From: Gimesia aquarii | Lineage (GTDB): Bacteria > Planctomycetota > Planctomycetia > Planctomycetales > Planctomycetaceae | Assembly: GCF_007748195.1 (NCBI RefSeq) | Contig: NZ_CP037920.1 | Location: forward strand, 1,737,501-1,801,500 | Direction of reading: 5' to 3' | Length of the DNA stretch: 64,000 bases | Shown: positions 27,908 to 37,101 of the stretch, piece by piece | Layout of the letters: each line of letters begins with the position of its first letter | Numbering within the stretch: the stretch's first letter is position 1 | The notes under the pieces: generated by a model | The model's input: the letters and a program-made list of their open reading frames with translations, nothing else | What the model was told of the DNA's origin: nothing | Database searches by the model: none | Made by a program: the position numbers and the translations under genes

Positions 27908-28927
27908 ATGACTGATCCCCAATTTAAAGCCGCCATTGCCCATGTCGCCCCCGTTTTTCTTGACAAAGATGCGACCGTGGATAAGGCATGTTCCTTGATC
28001 CGAGAAGCGGCACAAAATGGGGCGCAGGTTATCGTCTTTCCTGAGACTTACATTCCGGCTTTTCCCGTCTGGTGTGCGTTACAGGCACCAATTCATAATC
28101 ATGATTTGTTCTGCAGACTTGCCGCTAACTCAATCAAAGTTGATGGTCCCGAGTTAGCTCTAATTGCGGAAACAGCCCGCGAATGCGGAATGTTTGTTTC
28201 CATGGGCTTTAATGAAGGGACAACTGTCAGTGGAGGCTGCATCTGGAATTCCAATGCGTTGATTGACGATGAGGGCAAAGTTCTGTGTCACCATCGAAAA
28301 ATCGTACCGACGTTCTATGAGAAACTGGTTTGGACGCCCGGTGATGGTGCTGGCTTGCAAGTGAGCGAGACGCGTCTGGGAAGACTGGGAATGCTGATCT
28401 GTGGAGAAAACACGAATCCCCTTGCGAGATTCACATTGCTCGCGCAGGGGGAGCAAGTCCACATGTCGACCTACCCACCGGCCTGGCCTTCGCATGACCC
28501 CGCAACACACGAAAACTACGATCTCAAAAACGCGATTCTGATTCGCGCGGGCGCGCACTCTTTTGAAGGTAAGCTGTTCAATCTTGTAGCCGCCGGCTAT
28601 TTGGATCGATCAACTCGCGACTTATTGGCGAACCGAGATAAAGAGGCGGGACGAATTCTTGATGCAAGTCCCCGCGGTATTTCGGTTGTCATCGGTCCCA
28701 ACGGCACGCCTGTCAGTGAGATCATGCAGGAAGAGGAAGGCATACTTTACACTGCCATCGATTTGTCACTGTGTGTTGAGCCCAAACAGCTTCACGATAT
28801 CGTGGGTGGATATAATCGGTTTGATATTTTCAAACTGACGGTCAATCGCGAAGCTCAGCGACCCATCAGTTTTTTGCCAAATAGTGCCACATCAGGCAAT
28901 CTAGCCGGTGATGAGCCGACTGTTTAG
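27908..28927 (+). CDS. Carbon-nitrogen hydrolase, nitrilase branch
   Basis: All three catalytic residues of the superfamily are present: Glu46 in VFPETYIPAFP, Lys131 in CHHRKIVPTF and Cys165 in MLICGENTNP. The length of 339 residues and the WxP segments fit true nitrilases, which hydrolyse R-CN to the acid and ammonia, rather than amidases such as NIT2. It would act in the cytoplasm on organic nitriles. The start ATG follows a long gap without strong ribosome binding site. Substrate is unknown; aliphatic and aryl branches cannot be separated by eye. Confidence 0.88.
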   Translation: MTDPQFKAAIAHVAPVFLDKDATVDKACSLIREAAQNGAQVIVFPETYIPAFPVWCALQAPIHNHDLFCRLAANSIKVDGPELALIAETARECGMFVSMGFNEGTTVSGGCIWNSNALIDDEGKVLCHHRKIVPTFYEKLVWTPGDGAGLQVSETRLGRLGMLICGENTNPLARFTLLAQGEQVHMSTYPPAWPSHDPATHENYDLKNAILIRAGAHSFEGKLFNLVAAGYLDRSTRDLLANRDKEAGRILDASPRGISVVIGPNGTPVSEIMQEEEGILYTAIDLSLCVEPKQLHDIVGGYNRFDIFKLTVNREAQRPISFLPNSATSGNLAGDEPTV

Positions 28928-29044
28928 AAAACGGGATTACGAGAGATTTCTGCAAATAAAATTTGCTACGATCGAGTTTGGCCTGTTACGATACACGCAT
29001 CTGTTTTGTCGTTCACTACGGCCTTTCTTTAAAAGAGGTGTCCC

Positions 29045-29479
29045 ATGTCACGTCGCATTTGTATGTTTCTGTTAGCGTTTCTTTGTATTGCATGGTCTGT
29101 CACGACATATTCCGGGGCGGCGCAAACTGAAGACGCGAACGTCGGCAACAAAATTTCAGAATTGATGAAGGAACGTCTTGATGTGTTCCGTCAGCTTTTA
29201 GCCGCGGCTAAGAGTTCCTATGAGCATGGAGAAAAACCGATTGAGCAGGTTATCTCTGCTCAAGATGATTTGTTCAAAGCCGAACTCGAACTCGCTTCTA
29301 CAAAGTCAGAACGTATTGAGCTTTGCAAAAAGCGGCTCGACAATTTACGTAAGCTTGAGAGTGTCACGGCTCAAAGGTTTTCATCGGGTACTGGCAAAAT
29401 ACAAGCCAAGCTTTCGGCGAAAGCGGCACGACTTCAAGCAGAGATCGATTGCCTCCGCGAACAATCTGCGACTAAATAA
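29045..29479 (+). CDS. Secreted coiled-coil protein, TolC-like helical segment
   Basis: A signal peptide (about 1-27) is followed by roughly 115 residues that are almost entirely charged helix, with KSSYEHGEKPIEQVISAQDDLFKAELELAS. That pattern resembles one alpha-hairpin of TolC-family outer-membrane efflux proteins, without barrel strands. Similar short proteins are common in planctomycetes. It could be a periplasmic coiled coil or a stand-alone domain. AGAGGTG precedes the ATG. No partner gene is adjacent. Confidence 0.65.
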   Translation: MSRRICMFLLAFLCIAWSVTTYSGAAQTEDANVGNKISELMKERLDVFRQLLAAAKSSYEHGEKPIEQVISAQDDLFKAELELASTKSERIELCKKRLDNLRKLESVTAQRFSSGTGKIQAKLSAKAARLQAEIDCLREQSATK

Positions 29480-29560
29480 TGTCTGTCATAATGACAACAT
29501 TCCCCAGCCAATGCATATGGTGACGATGGTGTGTTTACTGAGATTGTTGACATGGGATTG

Positions 29561-30091
29561 ATGCGTAATATCATCATCGCAGAGTACACCACTGCATGGC
29601 AGGAGATGTTTGTAACAGAGTCATTATGCTTGAACAATGCGCTCGAATCAGTTCTAATTTCGATCCATCATATCGGCAGCACATCTATCCCCGGTCTTGC
29701 CGCTAAGCCAACGATTGATATGCTGGCAGTGGTCCAAAGTTTAAATGAGCTCGACACGTTAAATCATGTGATGTCGGATCTTGGTTATGTAGCGAAGGGA
29801 GAACTTGGTATCGTCGGGCGGCGATTTTTCGCGAAAGGGAGTGATGATCACCGCACACATCATGTTCACGCATATGAAGAGGGACATCCTGAAATTGAAT
29901 CACATCTGGACTTTCGAGACTATTTGCGATCTCACCCCGACCAGGTAAGCTGTTATGCAGAGCTCAAATCAAAATTATCTGAACAACACAGAAATGATGT
30001 TGAGGCTTATATTGAAGGCAAGTCTTCTTTTATTGAAGAGACTATCTGGAATGCACGTCAATGGCGTCAATTACTTGATAACGATACATAA
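29561..30091 (+). CDS. GrpB family protein (nucleotidyltransferase-like fold)
   Basis: The protein begins MRNIIIAEYTTAWQEMF and contains ISIHHIGSTSIPGLAAKPTIDMLAVV, the GrpB signature, with GST and a DxD-like Asp as in nucleotidyltransferase folds, and later HHVHAYEEGHPEIESHLDFRDYLR. The exact biochemical role of GrpB proteins is not established; the fold suggests nucleotidyl transfer. The frame is open from 29531. I use ATG 29561 because typical members begin with a short MR- or MK- stretch, but 29552 is possible. It precedes the DinB-like gene by 27 bp on the same strand. Confidence 0.82.
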   Translation: MRNIIIAEYTTAWQEMFVTESLCLNNALESVLISIHHIGSTSIPGLAAKPTIDMLAVVQSLNELDTLNHVMSDLGYVAKGELGIVGRRFFAKGSDDHRTHHVHAYEEGHPEIESHLDFRDYLRSHPDQVSCYAELKSKLSEQHRNDVEAYIEGKSSFIEETIWNARQWRQLLDNDT

Positions 30092-30118
30092 TCATTCATA
30101 ATCCGCAAAGGAAGTACT

Positions 30119-30559
30119 ATGCCTCTCACCACGGTAATTAATGAGAGTTTCGATCGGTCATTTACTCTGTATCGTGATTTGATTGAATCGATTGAAGAGA
30201 GTACTCTCAGTTCCAAACTGGCACGACTGCCTTCCAATACATTGGGGCTCCAATTGTGGTGCGTCATTGGTGCTCGTGAGAGTTTCAGCAAAGCGATCCA
30301 GGCCAATCAGTGGTCCGGCTTTTCCTGTTCGCTGGAAAACACTGATAACAAGGTGAGCGTTGCCGAAGCGTTGCATCGTTCTGAATCTGCCGTCTCTGAA
30401 GCTCTGGAAACGATCGCGGAATTCAGCGATGTTCAGAATCGACTCATCATCGATCTACTCGAACACGAAGCCGCCCACCACGGTCAACTGATCAGATATT
30501 TGTACGGTTTGAAGCTCACGATTCCCGCTAGTTGGAAATCAAAGTATGCGTTAGATTAG
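30119..30559 (+). CDS. DinB-like four-helix protein
   Basis: The protein is wholly helical and ends with HEAAHHGQLIRYLYGLKLTIPASWK, the DinB-superfamily metal-binding HxxxH pattern. A first His expected in the N-terminal helix is not obvious (LGLQLWCVIGARESF), so metal binding may be incomplete. Members are thiol- or damage-related metalloproteins of mostly unknown function. AAAGGAAG lies directly before the ATG. It follows the GrpB gene and probably forms a two-gene operon. The IS3-type remnant follows. Confidence 0.72.
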   Translation: MPLTTVINESFDRSFTLYRDLIESIEESTLSSKLARLPSNTLGLQLWCVIGARESFSKAIQANQWSGFSCSLENTDNKVSVAEALHRSESAVSEALETIAEFSDVQNRLIIDLLEHEAAHHGQLIRYLYGLKLTIPASWKSKYALD

Positions 30560-30734
30560 ACTCGCAACTAGCCCGTCAACTATGTTCATAAACATCATAT
30601 AGTCGCGGAATGAGACTGGGACATCCATTTTACTTTACCGGTGCACCTTGAATTCTCTTATTTTACGCTGATTTCTGTCACAAAGACTCAATAAAAGAGC
30701 TACGATCAGTAAAGCTTTATACTTAGCGGTGAGT

Positions 30735-30867
30735 AGAGTAACGTGCCCCCCTTAACCACATCCAGAACTTGATATACTGATCAGGATTCTGGACCAATTG
30801 AGGAGGAGCAAACATGCTCACCAAACGTCATTCATCCGAATAGATTATTTTCAAACTCCGGGAATGC
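30735..30867 (+). mobile_element. Remnant of an IS3-family insertion sequence (left end and start of orfA)
   Basis: The sequence from about 30735 includes a run of Cs and a spaced, AT-containing leader, then a perfect AGGAGGAGC ribosome site at 30801 and ATG 30814. The frame reads MLTKRHSSE, a TAG stop, then IIFKLREC. KRHSxEEIIxKLREA is the N-terminus of IS3-type transposase OrfA, so a Glu codon has become TAG and the homology ends soon after. No OrfB, right end or target duplication is visible within 30868-31099. Confidence 0.6.
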
Positions 30868-31099
30868 ATACTCACAGTGAAGATGAATTCACTGTTCAAT
30901 AGGGGCATTTATCTCTTAAGAAAGATAAGAAATACATTCTGAATCACCACACTTCGTAACGGTACTCTGTAATCCGTTCGGGTGACGGTAATTTCCAGCC
31001 CTCGATTGACAATGATTCTCGCATCGTTGAAGATAAATGAACTGAAGATTTCTCTTTCGTTCGCTTATTTATTTTACTCCTGGTGCAGAGTCTCATCTC
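30868..31099. other. Intergenic region before sulfatase 2
   Basis: This stretch follows the insertion-sequence remnant and precedes the sulfatase start. I see no coding frame. The sulfatase promoter should be here; the ribosome binding site before ATG 31100 is weak. Confidence 0.35.
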
Positions 31100-32629
31100 A
31101 TGAATCGATTTTTGTTTGCGTTGTCAGTTTTTTCATTGGTACTGGTAAATCAGGGAATGCCTCTGGAAGCTGCGGAGCAGCAGCCCAATATTCTTTGGAT
31201 TATTGCGGAAGACATGGGACCCGAATTAAGTTGTTATGGGACTCCCGAAGTCAAAACCCCCACTCTGGATCGTTTGGCTGAAAAAGGGATGCTTTTCAAA
31301 AATGCCTTTACCGTGACCCCCGTTTGTTCTACTAGTCGTTCCTCTTTCATGACCGGCATGTATGCGATGTCGATCGACGCGCATAATCATCGTTCGCATC
31401 GTGAAGGAACTAACCCGCTACCTGATGGGGTGAGAGTGATTACCGACTGGCTGCGTCCCGTCGGTTATACGACGGCTAATATTAGAAAACTGACGAAAGA
31501 TCGCAAGCTGTCCAAGTTCTATAAAGGGACGGGAAAAACAGACTGGAACTTTACGTATCCCAAGGGGAAAAAGCCCTTCGATGTCAGTGACTTTGATGAA
31601 CTCAAAAACAAACAACCTTTTTATGCTCAGATCAACTTTTCAGAAACCCATCGTGGTGGTGCCTGGAATACATCACATCAACATATCGATCATCAGGCTG
31701 ATCCAGCCAAGGTGAAGATACCCGATTACTATCCCGAACATCCCGTCACGCGGGCGGTGTGGGCCCAATATCTGAACGCTGTGATGGCCGTCGATAAGAA
31801 AGTCGCTTTCATACTGGATCTGTTGAAACGGGACCAGCTTGATAAAAATACGATTGTCATCTTCCTTGGCGATCACGGTCGCGCGATGCCTCGGGGAAAG
31901 CAATGGCCTTACGACAGCGGACTGCATATTCCCCTCATTGTTTACTGGCCTGAAAATAATTCCACACTTCCTGTCCCTGTGAACTATAAACGGGGGGAGC
32001 AAAGCGAGCAGTTGATCTCTGCCATTGATTTGAGCGCGACGACGCTGGCATTAGCGGGAGTGACCAAACCGGAAAAAATGCAGGGCCAGGTTTTTCTGGG
32101 ATCTCAATCAGAGCCTCCCCGTACTTATTTATTTAGTGGTCGCGATCGCGGTGATGAAACCGTCTTTCACATTCGCACCGTACGCGACAAACGTTATCGT
32201 TACCTCCGCAGTAAATATCCGGAACGTCCCTTCCTGCAAATCAATCGTTACAAGGAAGCCTCATATCCGATTATCGGTTTGCTGCGTCATCTGCACTCAG
32301 AAGGAAAATTAACAGGTCCTCCATTGAAGCTCATGGCACAGAGCCGACCTAAAGAAGAGTTGTATGACCTAGAGAATGATCCCTGGGAAACAAAGAACCT
32401 GGCGAATTCCGCAGAGCATCAAGCGGCCAGGAAAAAACTGGCGTTGGCTCTTGATGAATGGATGGAAAAAATCGATGACAAAGGTCGCATTCCCGAAGAT
32501 CCTGCGATTCCCAAATTCTGGGACGAGCGATCCATTCGTGTTTATACGAAGCGACTGGAAAACCGACCTGACAACTGGTTTGAAATCGATTCGGCATTAG
32601 GACCTTATAAGATCCAGGAGAAAAAATAA
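31100..32629 (+). CDS. Secreted sulfatase 2 (N-sulfoglucosamine-sulfohydrolase-like)
   Basis: A signal peptide (1-25) is followed by PNILWIIAEDMGPELSCYG, with the Asp pair of the calcium site, and by the active-site motif CSTSRSSFMTGMY, with Cys76 as the residue converted to formylglycine. The central residue is Thr rather than the usual Pro or Ala, a variant seen in planctomycete sulfatases of the heparan-N-sulfatase-like type. IVIFLGDHGRAMPRGK is the second metal motif. It hydrolyses sulfate esters or N-sulfates on glycans. A bidirectional terminator follows. Confidence 0.9.
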   Translation: MNRFLFALSVFSLVLVNQGMPLEAAEQQPNILWIIAEDMGPELSCYGTPEVKTPTLDRLAEKGMLFKNAFTVTPVCSTSRSSFMTGMYAMSIDAHNHRSHREGTNPLPDGVRVITDWLRPVGYTTANIRKLTKDRKLSKFYKGTGKTDWNFTYPKGKKPFDVSDFDELKNKQPFYAQINFSETHRGGAWNTSHQHIDHQADPAKVKIPDYYPEHPVTRAVWAQYLNAVMAVDKKVAFILDLLKRDQLDKNTIVIFLGDHGRAMPRGKQWPYDSGLHIPLIVYWPENNSTLPVPVNYKRGEQSEQLISAIDLSATTLALAGVTKPEKMQGQVFLGSQSEPPRTYLFSGRDRGDETVFHIRTVRDKRYRYLRSKYPERPFLQINRYKEASYPIIGLLRHLHSEGKLTGPPLKLMAQSRPKEELYDLENDPWETKNLANSAEHQAARKKLALALDEWMEKIDDKGRIPEDPAIPKFWDERSIRVYTKRLENRPDNWFEIDSALGPYKIQEKK

Positions 32630-32666
32630 GTTTCGTTCTTACACTCAATATTGACATGACAACAAA

Positions 32667-32706
32667 AAACCTCAGGCAACAGTGTGCTGCCTGAGGTTTA
32701 GTTTTT
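32667..32706. terminator. Bidirectional intrinsic terminator between sulfatase 2 and cysC
   Basis: A 12-bp perfect stem (32667-32678 with 32688-32699, 9-base loop) is preceded by a run of As and followed by AGTTTTTTG. It serves the plus-strand sulfatase and the convergent minus-strand cysC. Confidence 0.85.
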
Positions 32707-32736
32707 TGAAACAGTACTTCAACTGGCACGGTTGAC

Positions 32737-33348
32737 TTAGATCGAAAGATAACCGTTTGATTCGAGATAGGCCACGACTTCGTCAGCCAAATCATCAATG
32801 CCTTTGCCGTCGGAATCCAGAATCAGTTCTGCCTTTTCTGGTTCTTCGTAAGGAGCATCAATTCCAGTGAAACCTTTGATTTCACCAGCACGGGCTTTTT
32901 TGTAGAGCCCTTTGGGATCACGTTCTTCACAGGTTTCCAGAGAGGCTTTGACGAAGACTTCAATGAATTCGCCATCTCCCAGAATTTCTCGAACCTGATC
33001 ACGGTCTTCACGATAAGGCGAAATGAAAGCCGTCATCACCAGAATTCCGGCATCAGTGTATAATTTGGAAACTTCACCAATCCGACGAATGTTTTCAGTA
33101 CGATCTTCGGGAGAGAAGCCCAGGTTTTTGTTCAGGCCCATTCGAATGTTATCGCCATCTAAAACAAACGTGTGTTTGCCTTGTTCGAACAGCTTATGGT
33201 CAACGGTATTCGCAATGGTGCTTTTTCCGGACCCACTTAAGCCTGTGAACCAAAGCACGGCTCCTTTGTGTCCGTTTTGTTGACAGCGTTCTTCTTTGGA
33301 AACACGGTGGTCATGCCAAGTGACATTGGTGGCTTTTTGCTCGGCCAT
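32737..33348 (-). CDS. cysC: Adenylyl-sulfate kinase (APS kinase)
   Basis: The protein has the P-loop GLSGSGKS at 36-43, the DGDNIR motif at 64-69 and the segment [17 protein letters not shown] that binds adenylyl sulfate, as in APS kinases. It phosphorylates APS to PAPS, the sulfate donor for sulfotransferases and a step in assimilatory sulfate reduction. At 203 residues it is the stand-alone form, without fused ATP sulfurylase. AAGGAGAAA lies upstream of the ATG. It is monocistronic here; no cysDN or cysH is adjacent. PAPS supply is relevant if this organism makes sulfated glycans. Confidence 0.95.
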   Translation of the reverse strand: MAEQKATNVTWHDHRVSKEERCQQNGHKGAVLWFTGLSGSGKSTIANTVDHKLFEQGKHTFVLDGDNIRMGLNKNLGFSPEDRTENIRRIGEVSKLYTDAGILVMTAFISPYREDRDQVREILGDGEFIEVFVKASLETCEERDPKGLYKKARAGEIKGFTGIDAPYEEPEKAELILDSDGKGIDDLADEVVAYLESNGYLSI

Positions 33349-33707
33349 CGAGGAATTTCTCCTTACTTTCTAATAAATTTCTGTACAAACAATTTCTATC
33401 TGATTGATCCCTGTAGTGAAAATTCACCCGGAATCGTTTATCCTGAGCAGGTGCTTTCAAGATCCTAGAGAAACTCCACGCTTGATGGAAGTCCATAGAT
33501 TGGGATTTTCTCGTAACATTCTCGTTCCGAACTACTGGAACTACGGTTTTTTAGCTGTTAGAGTACGCGCACGGGTTTTCTTAAGAGAAGGAGCCATTCG
33601 CTGGCAATCACTCCAGTGGTTCCGATTTCTAACTGAAAAAAGAAATCTAAACTGTTAATATTACATAGATTACGCACTAAACCATCGAATTCAGAAAAAC
33701 AAGTATC
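33349..33707. other. Divergent intergenic region, cysC / hisG
   Basis: This 359-bp region between divergent cysC and hisG has an open frame at 33404-33658 that I do not support: it has no ribosome site or family motif. I see no clear promoter boxes. Confidence 0.4.
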
Positions 33708-34586
33708 ATGTCTGAGAAGGTCTTAAAACTCGGTATTCCCGCGGGAAGTTTGCAAGAATCCACGGCGGAATTATTCAAGCGTGCCGGTTATGTGATTAAA
33801 TTTTCCTCTCGCTCCTATTACCCTACGATTGACGACGATGAGATCGAATGTTTACTGATTCGTGCTCAGGAAATGGCCCGTTATGTGGATCAAGGTATTT
33901 TGGATGCCGGGATTACGGGGTATGACTGGATTCTGGAAACGAATGCCGATGTCCATGAAATTTGCGAGCTGCTATTTTCAAAAGTCAGCCGCCGCCCTGT
34001 GCGTTGGGTATTGTGTGTTCCTGAAGATTCTCCAATCCAGACCGTCAAGGATCTGGAAGGCAAACGCATTGCCACAGAAGTCGTGGGAATGACAGAGCGT
34101 TATCTCGAAAAGCATGGCGTAAAAGCAACAGTGGAATTTTCCTGGGGCGCCACCGAAGTCAAGCCTCCCAAGCTCGCTGATGCAATTGTCGAAGTGACCG
34201 AGACCGGATCGTCTTTGCGGGCCAATAATCTGCGAATCGTGGAAGAGCTGATGCAGAGCACGACACGATTCATCGCCAATAAAGATTCGTTCGAAGATCC
34301 CTGGAAACGTGAGAAACTGGAAAATATCGCGATGATGTTGGAGTCCTGTCTGGCGGCAGAAGGCAAAGTCTGTTTGATGATGAATGTCGTTCGAACAGAT
34401 CTCGAAAATGTACTGAATCTTTTGCCTGCTTTGCAAAAGCCCACGGTATCTTCTCTGTCAGATCCAGACTGGGTCGCTATCAGCACCATCATGGAGGAAT
34501 CTGTAGTGCGAACCATTGTCCCGAAATTGAAAGCAGCGGGCGCCTGCGGTCTTGTGGAATATCAGATTTCGAAAATCATTGACTAA
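33708..34586 (+). CDS. hisG: ATP phosphoribosyltransferase, long form
   Basis: The protein begins [23 protein letters not shown] and carries [11 protein letters not shown] and the [16 protein letters not shown] segment, the PRPP-binding part. The C-terminal domain ([24 protein letters not shown], then [32 protein letters not shown]) is the regulatory domain where histidine binds in the long form. It makes phosphoribosyl-ATP, the first and regulated step of histidine synthesis. At 292 residues it does not need HisZ. The MfnE-like kinase follows after 29 bp, probably in one transcript. Other his genes are not in the window. Confidence 0.95.
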   Translation: MSEKVLKLGIPAGSLQESTAELFKRAGYVIKFSSRSYYPTIDDDEIECLLIRAQEMARYVDQGILDAGITGYDWILETNADVHEICELLFSKVSRRPVRWVLCVPEDSPIQTVKDLEGKRIATEVVGMTERYLEKHGVKATVEFSWGATEVKPPKLADAIVEVTETGSSLRANNLRIVEELMQSTTRFIANKDSFEDPWKREKLENIAMMLESCLAAEGKVCLMMNVVRTDLENVLNLLPALQKPTVSSLSDPDWVAISTIMEESVVRTIVPKLKAAGACGLVEYQISKIID

Positions 34587-34615
34587 ACTCCGTTTGAATC
34601 TTCGGCGCACCAGAC

Positions 34616-35260
34616 ATGAAGACTGCGGTTATCAAAATTGGTGGGAGTCTGTTTGATCTTCCCGATCTCGCGGGGCGGATTGCGAAGTTATTAGACAGTT
34701 TAGAAAACACAAAGCCGCTCATCGTCTGTGGAGGTGGCAAAACCGTTGACGTTGTTCGAAGCTGGGATCAAACGCATCAACTGGGTGATCGTGCCGCGCA
34801 TTGGCTTGCCATTCAATCGTTGATGTTGAATGACCAGTTACTCTGCCAATTGCTGCCTGACGCGCGTATTATTACTTCCCCTTCCGAAGCCAAAGTTGTC
34901 TGGCAGGAACGCGGTGTTCCTATTCTTAGTGCTTACGCTTATTTGCAACAAACCTTAGTACCACAAGTAACACAACTGCCAGAATCATGGGATGTGACCA
35001 GTGATTCGATTGCTGCCTGGGTCTCTCTCACCTGGCCTGCTGACGAACTTATTTTATTGAAGTCTATTGAGCTTCCCAAAGATCGATCACCTTCCAAGCT
35101 CGCTTTAGCGGGACTCGTCGACTCTTACTTGCCAACGATAGCAGAGTCCCTACCTCAACTCAGTTGGTGTAACTTGCGGTCAGATTCTGATCCACTTCAA
35201 CTCGACACAGTGATCAGCGGTAACAGTTTCCACATCAGAAATGCGACAGGGCCCGCGTAA
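34616..35260 (+). CDS. Amino-acid-kinase-superfamily protein resembling MfnE
   Basis: The fold is clear: AVIKIGGSLFDLP with the ATP-binding Lys and GGS, IVCGGGK at about 37-42, and SWDVTSDSIAAWVSL at 124-138, followed by DELILLKSIE. The SWxxTSDS and the spacing match the archaeal kinase group related to aspartate and uridylate kinases that includes MfnE, which phosphorylates aminomethylfuran phosphate in methanofuran synthesis. Planctomycetes carry a tetrahydromethanopterin C1 pathway, so an MfnE-like role is plausible but unproven. It overlaps the 3' end of convergent cdsA by 64 bases. Confidence 0.68.
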   Translation: MKTAVIKIGGSLFDLPDLAGRIAKLLDSLENTKPLIVCGGGKTVDVVRSWDQTHQLGDRAAHWLAIQSLMLNDQLLCQLLPDARIITSPSEAKVVWQERGVPILSAYAYLQQTLVPQVTQLPESWDVTSDSIAAWVSLTWPADELILLKSIELPKDRSPSKLALAGLVDSYLPTIAESLPQLSWCNLRSDSDPLQLDTVISGNSFHIRNATGPA

Positions 35261-36099
35261 AGTGGACTGTCTAATAAATCGAGCAGACCTCCAAACCCGG
35301 GCAATAATTCGGCGGAGTCTTTTTTTCCGACGTCCCGTTTAATGAGCGACTCGCATAAATCACCCACCAGCCCCACTAATCCAATGACTGCGCCGAATAA
35401 AATGGACCAGTACCACGCGGGAGCAGACCAGTTCGAGTGAAACAGCGCGGGGGTGAACTGAAACCAGAGGAAGCTTCCCAAGGCGGCACCAAAGAGAGCA
35501 CCGTATCCTCCGGCCCAGGTCTTACCGGGGCTCAGTCGCGGCACCAGTTTCTGTTTGCCCCACAACCGACCAAAGGTATAACCGCCGATATCTCCCATCT
35601 TTGCACTGATAATCAAAGAGCCCAAGGCGATGTATCCGGTTTCAGGACCAATGACCCAACGTAATTCTGCGAGCATGGCCAATAAGAACCCAAGATAGGA
35701 AACAGAAAGGATCTCAGCACCGATGGTTTCCATACTTTGCCCCGGTTCCTGAAATTGAATCGCGCCTTTGAGGAAGATCATTAAGATGGAAACGGCAAAT
35801 GCCACCGCCATCAATGCCAGTGAGAGGGTTTGTGAGTGTATCTGCCCGTCAAGCGAAGTAAGAAACGGTATCCAGGCCATGATGCAGATGAGTAATGACA
35901 GAATACACACCATCGGATAACTGGGAGCAAGCTTACGGACTTTTAAAAGATGTGTTAATTCCCAGCTGCCTCTTAACACCAAAAGGCAGCACAAACCCAG
36001 TAGATAAGGTGCACCAACTCCCGCACGTTGATCCAGATAAAAAAGACCGAACAAAAGAGGAATTAGAATTGCCGATACGAGTAACCGCCAACCGAGCAT
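35197..36099 (-). CDS. cdsA: Phosphatidate cytidylyltransferase
   Basis: The protein has about eight membrane helices and the CDP-alcohol-forming signature SLIKRDVGKKDSAELLPGFGGLLDLLDS near the C-terminus (variant with PGFGG and LLDS). It makes CDP-diacylglycerol from phosphatidate and CTP, the branch point for phospholipid synthesis. At 300 residues it is a usual length. It lies 6 bases downstream of uppS, and the pair forms the standard uppS-cdsA operon of envelope biosynthesis. The stop is inside the convergent kinase gene. Confidence 0.93.
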   Translation of the reverse strand: MLGWRLLVSAILIPLLFGLFYLDQRAGVGAPYLLGLCCLLVLRGSWELTHLLKVRKLAPSYPMVCILSLLICIMAWIPFLTSLDGQIHSQTLSLALMAVAFAVSILMIFLKGAIQFQEPGQSMETIGAEILSVSYLGFLLAMLAELRWVIGPETGYIALGSLIISAKMGDIGGYTFGRLWGKQKLVPRLSPGKTWAGGYGALFGAALGSFLWFQFTPALFHSNWSAPAWYWSILFGAVIGLVGLVGDLCESLIKRDVGKKDSAELLPGFGGLLDLLDSPLYAGPVAFLMWKLLPLITVSS

Positions 36100-36105
36100 G
36101 TCGGG

Positions 36106-36858
36106 TTATCCTTTCAAACCGCCAAAGCGACGGTCACGGGCGGCAAAGTCACGTAACGCCTGCCAGAAATCGGAAACAGCAAAGTCCGGCCAATAGGTCT
36201 CAGTGACCCAAAGTTCGGCATAGCTGATCTGCCATAACAGGAAGTTGCTCACCCGCATTTCTCCTGCTGTGCGAATCACAAGATCCGGGTCAACCATGCC
36301 TGCTGTGTAAAGATGTGAGGAAATAACATCTTCAGTAATTTCTTCTTTTTTTAAATTTCCCTGTTCGACCGCAGCCACAATGGATTGCACCGCGTCGACA
36401 ATTTCTGATCGACTGCCATAATTTAGTGCCAGACAAAGTTGCATCCCGGAATTTTCCTGGCTCTCACTAATGGTTTTGTCCACTTCGATGAGTACATCCT
36501 GCGGGAGATCTGTCCGACGGCCGATAGTTGTGAACCGGATATTCTGACGCATAATCTCTTCACGCTCGCCGATGACAAACTTTTTCAGAAGTTGCATCAG
36601 AAGATTCAATTCTAATGCGGGCCGTTTCCAGTTTTCACTGCTGAGGCAATAAAGCGTCAGTTGTTCAATTCCCAGGCGTGTTGATTCTTCTACAACTGTG
36701 CGCACACTATTGACACCCTGGCGGTGTCCTTCGATGCGCGGAAATCCACGTCGGGATGCCCAGCGTCCATTTCCATCCATGATGATGGCAATGTGACGTG
36801 GCAGCTGCCGGGACTCCAAGCCGAGTGATTCTCCATCCTGTTCCGATATGGCAGGCAC
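36106..36858 (-). CDS. uppS: Undecaprenyl diphosphate synthase (cis-prenyltransferase)
   Basis: RHIAIIMDGNGRWASRRGFPRIEGHRQG has the catalytic Asp and the phosphate-binding GNGRWA. LTLYCLSSENWKRP carries the isoprenyl pocket, and DLVIRTAGEMRVSNFLLWQISYAEL the second diphosphate site. It condenses isopentenyl diphosphate with farnesyl diphosphate to give the lipid carrier for cell-wall and surface glycan synthesis. The frame is open to a GTG at 36924 without a ribosome site. I start at GTG 36858, which has GAGG 8 bases upstream and gives the usual 250 residues. It is followed by cdsA. Confidence 0.92.
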   Translation of the reverse strand: MPAISEQDGESLGLESRQLPRHIAIIMDGNGRWASRRGFPRIEGHRQGVNSVRTVVEESTRLGIEQLTLYCLSSENWKRPALELNLLMQLLKKFVIGEREEIMRQNIRFTTIGRRTDLPQDVLIEVDKTISESQENSGMQLCLALNYGSRSEIVDAVQSIVAAVEQGNLKKEEITEDVISSHLYTAGMVDPDLVIRTAGEMRVSNFLLWQISYAELWVTETYWPDFAVSDFWQALRDFAARDRRFGGLKG

Positions 36859-37101
36859 AACTTGCCTCACAATGACTGATGATAGTTTGAAAAGACGCCT
36901 CTGCCTGGTTAATGCAGGCTTCACAGCAGGAGTTGACAGATAAACCTCCCCCTGTAGCTCTATTGTGAGAAATTATCTCGAAAACGCCAAGGCTGTATGG
37001 CTAGAAAGCCCAGCTTCTTTAGAGAAAGCATGGAAACGGGAACACTCAGGAGGCAGTTTTACCTACACTGATTTTTACTCTGAAGGTTTGTTCTGAAGGA
37101 A

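Noticed and set aside
33404-33658. 84-codon open frame between cysC and hisG
   Set aside because: No ribosome site or recognisable protein features, and it occupies the expected promoter region.
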